The notes under the pieces were generated by a model. The model was given only the letters and a program-made list of their open reading frames with translations. It was not told the DNA's origin and searched no databases. The position numbers were made by a program, and so were the translations under genes. A stretch of 37,775 bases of DNA from a virus, in the IMG/VR virus record IMGVR_UViG_3300044952_000207, positions 1-37,775 of that record. One strand, given 5' to 3'. This document shows positions 6,325 to 12,075 of this stretch, piece by piece (positions within the stretch are counted from its first letter, which is position 1; every line of letters begins with the position of its first letter).

Positions 6325-7004
6325 AGGTTGATGTTTATTGAGTTATCTTTGTAGTAGCCGTAAGCGAAGCCCTGCGACCATCCGAAAGTTGCACGGCGGG
6401 TGCTCGCGTATTCCATATCAAAGCGAGCCAGCATTCCGACGCAATATCCCGACGGCCCGTCAAGCGTGCGAGCGCGTTCCCAGCCTACGCGGTGAAGGTG
6501 GGCGAGAACACATTGCCCGTAGGTTTCGGCGTGATCGCGGATGGCCTGCACGTTATACATATAGCCGTGGATAAACTTGCATCCACCTAACTCTAAGTAG
6601 CTACGAATATGATACGGGTATAATTTCGCCTTTAGTTCCTTCGCGGTCTTTTCGATGGCTTGAATGGTCAGCGTCGCGGCGTGCGCGGCCAATGCGTTTG
6701 GCGAAGATGCGAGCTTATAAAGCCTAGCTTCGTGGTTGCCGTATAAAATATGCTGTGGCCGGAGTTCGTGAAGAAAATCGATACCAGCTGAAAGATCGTC
6801 CGAGATGCTGGCCGCGCGGTCGCTTGAGTTCGGATCGGAGATAGCACCAGAGCGGAAAGCGGCTAGGTCTAGGAAGTCGCCGAGATGGATGGTCGTGTCG
6901 GGGCGCCAGCGGTCCTTGAACATAAGAACGGCCTTGCGAGCTTCTGGGTCTATTTGATCCCCGTGAGAGCACCCGACTGCCATCCATTTTTTCCAGCCCT
7001 TCAT
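6282..7004 (-). CDS. Calcineurin-like metallophosphoesterase
   Basis: 240 residues from the ATG at 7004, which overlaps the previous stop (ATGA); an earlier ATG at 7100 would overlap that gene by 100 bases. Metallophosphoesterase motifs in order: GCSHGDQ (the usual D-x-H is here S-H), THLGDF-type IHLGDFLD, YGNHEARL, then FIHGYMY and LAHLHRVGW with the late histidines. Such phage enzymes hydrolyse phosphomonoesters, phosphodiesters or cyclic nucleotides; the substrate cannot be told from sequence. It sits after the lysis genes in an accessory block. Family call firm, substrate open. Confidence 0.85.
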   Translation of the reverse strand: MKGWKKWMAVGCSHGDQIDPEARKAVLMFKDRWRPDTTIHLGDFLDLAAFRSGAISDPNSSDRAASISDDLSAGIDFLHELRPQHILYGNHEARLYKLASSPNALAAHAATLTIQAIEKTAKELKAKLYPYHIRSYLELGGCKFIHGYMYNVQAIRDHAETYGQCVLAHLHRVGWERARTLDGPSGYCVGMLARFDMEYASTRRATFGWSQGFAYGYYKDNSININLCERKINNPWLLPL

Positions 7005-7225
7005 ATCAGCTCCGGAATATTTCGCTTGGTTCGTTCTTCCCAAATCCAAGCGCGAACGGCTTCCATAGTGTCTTCGTCGAGTTTCGCAAACGCTCCGCAT
7101 TCGTGCTTTAAGGCGCTTCGGAGTTCTTGATCTATGTCATCCACCAATATCAAAATATCAAGCGCCTTGCAGGCAACCTCGTGCTCGTATCGTTCGGTCT
7201 CGTCGTATTCAAGTGTCATTTTCAT
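7001..7225 (-). CDS. Hypothetical acidic helical protein
   Basis: 74 residues starting MKMTLEYDETERYEHEVACK, mostly amphipathic helix with acidic surface, ending in AWIWEERTKRNIPELI. The ATG overlaps the previous stop and its own stop overlaps the phosphoesterase ATG, so it is coupled to both. No family recognised. Confidence 0.65.
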   Translation of the reverse strand: MKMTLEYDETERYEHEVACKALDILILVDDIDQELRSALKHECGAFAKLDEDTMEAVRAWIWEERTKRNIPELI

Positions 7226-7464
7226 GCTTCGTCCTCCTCTTCTTCTTCTTCTAAGTCTGGGAATAAAATACTAAATGAGTCCCCTGCTAGTCCCTCCACG
7301 GCGTATTTGTTACCAAATACAAACTCCCCGTGATGCGTCTCCCCGCCTTGTTCCCAGCTAACGATCGTCAGCCCGCAGTCGTAGTGCTCGGACAAAATGC
7401 GCTTCGCTTCCGCGAGTGCTTCAGTTCGCTCCGATTCAACCGTCGGTTGTCTCTTTTTTTTCAA
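7222..7464 (-). CDS. Hypothetical protein with polyacidic tail
   Basis: 80 residues from a TTG start at 7464 that overlaps the endolysin stop (TTGA). Basic N-terminus, a helix (ALAEAKRILSEHYD), a beta-rich centre (GLTIVSWEQGG, EFVFGNKYAV) and a C-terminal run of Glu/Asp (LEEEEEEDEA). The start codon choice is uncertain as no SD is seen. Function unknown. Confidence 0.6.
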   Translation of the reverse strand: MKKKRQPTVESERTEALAEAKRILSEHYDCGLTIVSWEQGGETHHGEFVFGNKYAVEGLAGDSFSILFPDLEEEEEEDEA

Positions 7465-7934
7465 GCAAGGATGTCTATTTTTTTAGATACTCTAGTGCGT
7501 AAAATTGCGAGCATTTCCCGCTCTGTCATTCCTTTCGCCCAATGCGGGCGGATCTGATAGTGCGGCTCGTCAACAAATTTCCAGTCACCGCCCCATTCAA
7601 GGCCAAGGCTTTTGCCAAGCGTGCCAAGTTCGTTGTAGAGCGGATGCTCTCCGCAATACTCTTTGCCGCGAAAAATACCGATATCGAAAGCGATACCGAA
7701 ATTGTGATTTGAATGGCCGGCAGGCGCCATCGTGATTTTCTTCCCTGGGGTCGTGCGGCCTTTTGCATAGATCGCATCTTGCTCCATATAAGATCGCGTT
7801 CCGCTTATGATCTTCACGTCACAGCCCACCTTTGCAGCAATGACCTTTGCAACGCCTAGGAAGGCCCGTGCGGCCTTTTGTGCTTCTGGGTGGAGCGTTG
7901 CAAGCTGGATCTCGCTGCGTTCGTCGAACGTCAT
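7461..7934 (-). CDS. Endolysin, M15-family peptidoglycan peptidase
   Basis: 157 residues from the ATG at 7934, chosen because it overlaps the lipoprotein stop (ATGA); a start at 8075 would overlap that gene almost fully. M15/VanY-type zinc peptidase: SGTRSYMEQDAIYAKGR at 44-60, the S-x-H-x-x-G-x-A-x-D motif SNHNFGIAFD with H77 and D84, and DEPHYQ with the third zinc ligand H125. It would cleave peptide cross-links (L-Ala-D-Glu or D-Ala-D-Ala type) in the host wall. There is no signal peptide, so a holin is needed, and two small membrane proteins lie just upstream. Assignment solid. Confidence 0.9.
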   Translation of the reverse strand: MTFDERSEIQLATLHPEAQKAARAFLGVAKVIAAKVGCDVKIISGTRSYMEQDAIYAKGRTTPGKKITMAPAGHSNHNFGIAFDIGIFRGKEYCGEHPLYNELGTLGKSLGLEWGGDWKFVDEPHYQIRPHWAKGMTEREMLAILRTRVSKKIDILA

Positions 7935-8098
7935 TTTTTCAGCCCTTGGATATCTGGTAATTCGTAGCACAGAGTTCCGTACTGACTCCGCAAGCATATT
8001 TGCGGGTTTCCATAGCCAGAGCATGAAGTCAAAAGCGCCATTCCAAGAAACGCGAATGAAAGAATGATCATCCAAAGCGCGATGGATTTGGCGCTCAT
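7931..8098 (-). CDS. Small lysis lipoprotein (outer-membrane spanin-like)
   Basis: 55 residues from the ATG at 8098, overlapping the preceding stop. A hydrophobic signal segment (IALWMIILSFAFLGMAL) leads to the lipobox LTSC with C26, giving a mature lipoprotein of about 30 residues (CSGYGNPQICLRSQYG...). In phages of Gram-negative hosts such short lipoproteins next to holin and endolysin are often outer-membrane spanins (Rz1-like). No embedded or neighbouring inner-membrane spanin partner was found, so the exact role is uncertain. Confidence 0.7.
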   Translation of the reverse strand: MSAKSIALWMIILSFAFLGMALLTSCSGYGNPQICLRSQYGTLCYELPDIQGLKK

Positions 8099-8259
8099 TT
8101 TTCTTTGCGGAAGATTTCGATGAGTCCGATTATCGACGCAAGCGCCGCACCGATAGCGTCCCATTTTGCTGGTTCCAAGCTCAAACCGGCAACGGCTCCG
8201 ATTATCGCGACCCCGCGAATGGTTGACGGTTCCTTCAATTTTGCGAGTAGTGTTTTCAT
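8095..8259 (-). CDS. Holin-like two-segment membrane protein (54 residues)
   Basis: Starts MKTLLAKLKEPSTIRGVAII. Two short hydrophobic segments (about 17-30 and 36-50, AIGAALASIIGLIEIF) with a basic C-terminus (RKEK), a pattern seen in small phage holin-like proteins. It overlaps both neighbours by ATGA and lies between another membrane protein and the lipoprotein/endolysin pair. Below the usual length cut-off; context and hydrophobicity carry the call. Confidence 0.65.
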   Translation of the reverse strand: MKTLLAKLKEPSTIRGVAIIGAVAGLSLEPAKWDAIGAALASIIGLIEIFRKEK

Positions 8260-8423
8260 GGTTTTTTAGGTCGAGTCATTTTATACAGCGATACCGCACC
8301 GATGCAAATTCCGAGAAGCAGGGAAGCGATACGCAGCCATGCTTCAACTTCCGAGAACGAGATCAAGACAGCGGCTGCGGGCGCGGACGTTCCGACGAGC
8401 GAATGGAAAGCGTGGCTGTCCAT
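8256..8423 (-). CDS. Holin candidate, single-pass (55 residues)
   Basis: ATG at 8423 overlaps the stop of the upstream 434-residue gene (TAATG). The N-terminal half is small and polar, then SEVEAWLRIASLLLGICIG begins one transmembrane helix (about 31-48), ending SLYKMTRPKKP with a basic tail. This EVE-W-LRI-SLL-G layout is common in phage proteins annotated as holins. First gene of the lysis cassette; together with the next 54-residue protein it may form a holin pair. An earlier in-frame ATG at 8468 is less likely. Confidence 0.6.
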   Translation of the reverse strand: MDSHAFHSLVGTSAPAAAVLISFSEVEAWLRIASLLLGICIGAVSLYKMTRPKKP

Positions 8424-9727
8424 TAGCTCAATCCGCCTTGGCTGATGAGTTCCTCGGTAAGCGTGCATGGCTGCAATATGATCGTGCTGCGTTCGCCTGC
8501 GGTCGTTAGCTCGATCTCAATCTCGGTCGTTACCGATGTTGCATTAAGCAAAAGATCGCGGACGCCGAACGTATTGAAATCGACAGCAGCTGTCTTGCCT
8601 GCGGCTGCGCTCAACCCGCTCTGGACTTGGAGTGTCGGCAAGTCGGTGAAGCCCTTGTCGCCTCCGAAATTAATGTCGTAGTAATTGTTCTGGACTCCGA
8701 CAACGGTCGCATTGCCTGTTCCGATGCTGTCGAGTGCTTGGAGTGCTGTTTGCAACTGCGCGGCGGTCGTGCTCGCGTCAAGTGGTATCGTCTGCCGTAG
8801 GACGGTTGTGGCAACGCTGCCTGTCGTCACCGTTCCTGTGCCTGTTGTTATTGCTACGGCTCCCGCAGTTAGTCCAAGCAAAAACTCGGTCGTTTGCGGA
8901 ATAGAGCGAACAAAATATTGAAAGCCTGCCGTGTACCCGGTTAACGCCGTGAAGCCTGTTAGCACGACAGGCTGAGAGAGTGTCAGTCCGTGGTTGCTTG
9001 TCGTAATAAATACGCCATCCGTGACGGTGCTGGCAATATCCACATTGTAGGTCGGGATCGTGAAGCGGTAGCTTCCAAGATACGGAGCGCGAGAGAATGT
9101 CACGCGCTGAATTTCGTTGTTGAGCGTCGAGCCTGTTAGCGTTGTTGCAACGCTGACGGTCATGGCCGTTCCGAGATCCGTCCACGTTGGTTCGTAGACT
9201 GCCGGAGCGAGACGGAGTTGAAGCTCTTGAATTTCGGCGTTGGTGGCGTCTCCTACGAGTCGCTCGTCGATCAGAGCGGTCGTTGTTGGAATGAGTCGAG
9301 CGAAGTTGCCCGTGATCGCGCCCTGCGTTCCTGCGCTGTTAAACGAGACGACAAAGTTGGTTGCCATCGTGCCGTCAACGCTGACCGATCCTGCGGCGGT
9401 AATTGTCGAGAGCGAGTTGAGAGCGGACGAGATCGCGCCTGCGGTCGCGCTGAACGCGATTGCTCCGCTAGTCTGACCGCCGAAGGACAGCGTGAACGTG
9501 CCGCTGGCTGGCGTTCCTGTGCGGCTTCCTACGCCGAATTTTACATCCGTTCCGGTGTAGTCGATCACGTTAAACGGACTTGTGATGTTGCCTGTCGCCT
9601 CCAGAAAATAAAGGTTGATCGCTCCGTTGTCGCCTTTGACGAATCGTTGCGTTGTAGCCGGTGCTAGGCTCGTTAGGCTCGTCGCAAGCCTGCGGTTGGT
9701 GGTGTCAATAAATAGGTCGCGTGCCAT
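8423..9727 (-). CDS. Virion structural protein, Ser/Thr/Ala-rich, tail or appendage
   Basis: 434 residues, starting MARDLFIDTTNRRLATSLTS. Low in charge and rich in Thr, Ser, Ala and Gly, with beta-strand repeats typical of phage fibres and decoration domains (GTFTLSFGGQTSGAIAFSA; ADGVFITTSNHGL-type segments). It begins at once after the sulfotransferase-like gene (TAA ATG) and precedes lysis, the usual place of a distal tail protein. No enzymatic motif or pectate-lyase signature. Structural role inferred from composition and place. Confidence 0.65.
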   Translation of the reverse strand: MARDLFIDTTNRRLATSLTSLAPATTQRFVKGDNGAINLYFLEATGNITSPFNVIDYTGTDVKFGVGSRTGTPASGTFTLSFGGQTSGAIAFSATAGAISSALNSLSTITAAGSVSVDGTMATNFVVSFNSAGTQGAITGNFARLIPTTTALIDERLVGDATNAEIQELQLRLAPAVYEPTWTDLGTAMTVSVATTLTGSTLNNEIQRVTFSRAPYLGSYRFTIPTYNVDIASTVTDGVFITTSNHGLTLSQPVVLTGFTALTGYTAGFQYFVRSIPQTTEFLLGLTAGAVAITTGTGTVTTGSVATTVLRQTIPLDASTTAAQLQTALQALDSIGTGNATVVGVQNNYYDINFGGDKGFTDLPTLQVQSGLSAAAGKTAAVDFNTFGVRDLLLNATSVTTEIEIELTTAGERSTIILQPCTLTEELISQGGLS

Positions 9728-10513
9728 TTACTTGTCGCTTTTGTCAACAGCTTCCCATTTTCCTATCGGGCACTTTTCGGTCGCCATGCGTAACTTCGCC
9801 CATGTTGAGCACCCGCACTTGCGACAGCGGCCCGTTTTGTTCAAAGCCTGCGCGTCCCACTCGGGGCAGGCTTTGCAGATGTCTTGTCGGGTGGCGAGGG
9901 CTTCGGGTGGGGTGGGAATAAAATTTGAAGCGGCAAATTTGCGGACAGCAAAACCTACATTTTTCATTTGCTTCCAAAGCGTAGGATTCTTTTCTGTTTG
10001 GAATCCTGCTAATGTCTGAGGTTTTTTGATGCTAGCGTATAAATCAAAGTCGTCCTTGTAAATTTCTCGTAGTTTTTCGGTATTCGGAAAATCAATCTCT
10101 TTATCGTAAATCTTTGGTGGCTCTCCGAGGTCTAGCGTTTCCAAAAAATGCTCGATGTGATCTGTATCTTTCCAAAGATAAACCGATTGCCCTCCCCATT
10201 TTAAAAATCTAGATTGCGGGAAAAAATGGAATGACGGGAACTTTCCTTCAGATACTTGTTTTATTGCTTCCTCTGGATCAATCCCGTCTTCGTGACAAGC
10301 GGAAATGAATTTCTTTATTGGGTCGCCTACTAATAATGCTACTGGATTACTTGGAATATTTTTGTATCCATTAATGATAAAGTGAGGGCGAATTGGCGGG
10401 ATGCTTTGATTCTTTTTAACCCAAATTGCATTTACAATTTCTGTGGAAAATACTTTCCAGTTGTAAGCAATATCAAACCCACCATATTCACAATATGAAA
10501 ATCTAAAAATCAT
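9728..10513 (-). CDS. Sulfotransferase-like protein with C-terminal zinc-binding module
   Basis: 261 residues in two parts. Residues 1-175 resemble family-2 sulfotransferases: WKVFSTEIVNAIW could be the phosphosulfate loop (K-x-x-S-T), VGDPIKKFISACHEDG matches the RDPxxRxxSAY region (Arg replaced by Gly), followed by FFPQSRFLKWGG and LREIYKDDFDLY. Residues about 210-250 have four or more cysteines (ICKACPEWD, RCRKCGCSTWAK, EKCPIGKW), a phage zinc module. Base composition is visibly more AT-rich than the flanking genes, suggesting separate acquisition. It overlaps the upstream stop by ATGA. Sulfotransferase activity is a tentative call. Confidence 0.5.
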   Translation of the reverse strand: MIFRFSYCEYGGFDIAYNWKVFSTEIVNAIWVKKNQSIPPIRPHFIINGYKNIPSNPVALLVGDPIKKFISACHEDGIDPEEAIKQVSEGKFPSFHFFPQSRFLKWGGQSVYLWKDTDHIEHFLETLDLGEPPKIYDKEIDFPNTEKLREIYKDDFDLYASIKKPQTLAGFQTEKNPTLWKQMKNVGFAVRKFAASNFIPTPPEALATRQDICKACPEWDAQALNKTGRCRKCGCSTWAKLRMATEKCPIGKWEAVDKSDK

Positions 10514-11130
10514 GTAATGTTAATGTCTAAAGACGCACTTGCACTTGAATCAAGATTCCAGATTCCAAAATTTAAGCTCCCTGCTGAAGTTGTTAATGTC
10601 GCTGTCCCTACGTTTGTTAAAAAACCACTGCCACCATTAGTGTCAGCCTCCCAGCTTGTAATAAAACCAGATGTGTAACAAAAATTCATTGGAGGCATAA
10701 TATTTGCAAAACACGCCCCACTATTAAGCCCTAAAAGTCCACCTTGACCATAAGCCAGTCTGTATTCTGACCCAACTTTTGAAATTGCCCAAGTAAAACT
10801 CATATACGATTGATATGGCTGACCACTACCCGACGTGCAATTATCGGAATAAACACCCGCTGAAGAGCCACAATTACAGCTAGATATGATACCGCTTGCT
10901 GTTGCCGAAAATGAACATCCCGTGCTTTCGCTTCCACCGCCAGATGCGCTTACCGACCCGCCAGCTTGTAATGAATCAAACATCTCTTTGGAAATTACAA
11001 TATAATATTCAGTAATGTCTGGACATGGATTACATTGCGGCCCCCCACAACACGCGCAATTCACAGCGCGAAGGCCGCCGCCGTTTTTGATCTTGATCGC
11101 GTTGGCTGTTCGTCCTAAAGGCATCAGCAT
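10510..11130 (-). CDS. Cysteine-rich virion-region protein
   Basis: 206 residues with about eleven cysteines, including a dense N-terminal set (C25, C27, C28, C33, C36 in NCACCGGPQCNPCPD) and a second group near 72-98. The rest is Gly/Ser-rich beta sequence like phage tail-tip or fibre proteins. The pattern suggests metal binding or disulfides in an exposed virion protein. AT-rich like the following gene. ATG at 11130 overlaps the preceding stop; a second in-frame ATG lies two codons on. No family recognised. Confidence 0.6.
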   Translation of the reverse strand: MLMPLGRTANAIKIKNGGGLRAVNCACCGGPQCNPCPDITEYYIVISKEMFDSLQAGGSVSASGGGSESTGCSFSATASGIISSCNCGSSAGVYSDNCTSGSGQPYQSYMSFTWAISKVGSEYRLAYGQGGLLGLNSGACFANIMPPMNFCYTSGFITSWEADTNGGSGFLTNVGTATLTTSAGSLNFGIWNLDSSASASLDINIT

Positions 11131-11324
11131 TCCTCCGTCGGCATCCAGAACAAAAATCCGCCGCGCGAGGCTAAAACATAAACGCCGGATGGATCGGGCG
11201 GCGAGGGTGGCACGTCCATTCCGCCCCCGCTTGCGTTATCAAGATAGGTGAAATTGTCGTTCAGCCCTTTTGCCGAGATCGGCGTTGTCTTAGGCGACGA
11301 CGAGATGGTATAGGGTAATGACAT
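11124..11324 (-). CDS. Small hypothetical tail-region protein, Pro-rich
   Basis: 66 residues, MSLPYTISSSPKTTPISAKG, then a helix and a proline stretch (GMDVPPSPPDPSG) before GVYVLASRGGFLFWMPTEEC. It lies in the run of small genes after the tape measure. The short repeated beta-turn ending fits a virion component; no family recognised. Confidence 0.6.
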   Translation of the reverse strand: MSLPYTISSSPKTTPISAKGLNDNFTYLDNASGGGMDVPPSPPDPSGVYVLASRGGFLFWMPTEEC

Positions 11325-11326
11325 TG

Positions 11327-11779
11327 TTAATTTTCTGTGCCGGTCATGAACCCGTATGGTGCAGAAACAATGATATTATACGTTGTCGCGACTTCGATCA
11401 AATCTCCTGCCGGTGATGTGGAGATACTTCCGATTGACTGCACTTTTGTTAAGCCGTTTGGATTATAGGTTGTAGCATCCGAGAACGTATAGCCGGGGTA
11501 AAATCCTCGAATCAGCACATACGGATCTGGGATTGATGGTCCGCCTCTTCCGCGCTGTAGTAGGATCGGCGTGTAGTCGAGGGTTACGTCACTTAATGAA
11601 AGTGGCACAGGCTTATTAGCCGCCTGCGTGCCTTTTCGCGTAAATGTCTGCGCTAAGATCTTTTGATTGAAAACAAATGTAGTTACAGTTTGACCGCCCG
11701 TGCCTTGAATTAATGTCAGTTGAATTTCAACTTGCACGTCCTGTATTTCTGCGCCGTAGTATTCTGTTTTTGCACTCAT
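11327..11779 (-). CDS. Hypothetical minor tail-region protein
   Basis: 150 residues, mainly beta (VQVEIQLTLIQGTGG, TVTTFVFNQKILAQTF). The middle part has a turn-rich GRGGPSIPDPYVLIRGFYPG. Coupled to the upstream gene by ATGA. Its place just after the tape measure favours a minor tail or tail-tip role, but no known distal-tail family (Dit, Tal, gpJ) is recognisable. Confidence 0.6.
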   Translation of the reverse strand: MSAKTEYYGAEIQDVQVEIQLTLIQGTGGQTVTTFVFNQKILAQTFTRKGTQAANKPVPLSLSDVTLDYTPILLQRGRGGPSIPDPYVLIRGFYPGYTFSDATTYNPNGLTKVQSIGSISTSPAGDLIEVATTYNIIVSAPYGFMTGTEN

Positions 11780-12072
11780 AGTAAAGTCAATGCCTCTTGG
11801 ATTTGTTCAATTATTACGTTATTTGCGTAACCGGTGACCCTAAATGTTGTAAATCCATTATTCCCAATTTTGATATCAACCGTGTCCCCGATAATAAATA
11901 GATCCAAACCCGCGCCTATCATTCGCTCTCCGCGAACTAATAAGGGAAGCCATTTTGCAATTTCGGTATTTCGGCAGGTATATTCCGCATTGCAACGGTA
12001 TGCGCCGCTGTCCAAATTAACGACGTTTTGCGATGTGAGTATTAAATCTGTGGTTCCGTGGTATGTTATCAT
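11776..12072 (-). CDS. Hypothetical minor tail-region protein
   Basis: 98 residues directly after the tape measure gene (three-base gap). All-beta pattern with two cysteines (YRCNAEYTCRNTE) and a barrel-like end (TVDIKIGNNGFTTFRVTGYA). Small beta proteins after the tape measure are often tail-tip components, so that is the preferred role; sequence alone does not prove it. Confidence 0.6.
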   Translation of the reverse strand: MITYHGTTDLILTSQNVVNLDSGAYRCNAEYTCRNTEIAKWLPLLVRGERMIGAGLDLFIIGDTVDIKIGNNGFTTFRVTGYANNVIIEQIQEALTLL

Positions 12073-12075
12073 TTT

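Noticed and set aside
9218-9667. Plus-strand frames of 149 and 78 codons opposite the 434-residue gene
   Set aside because: Their sequence has no recognisable domain, composition follows the opposite gene, and no RBS is present.
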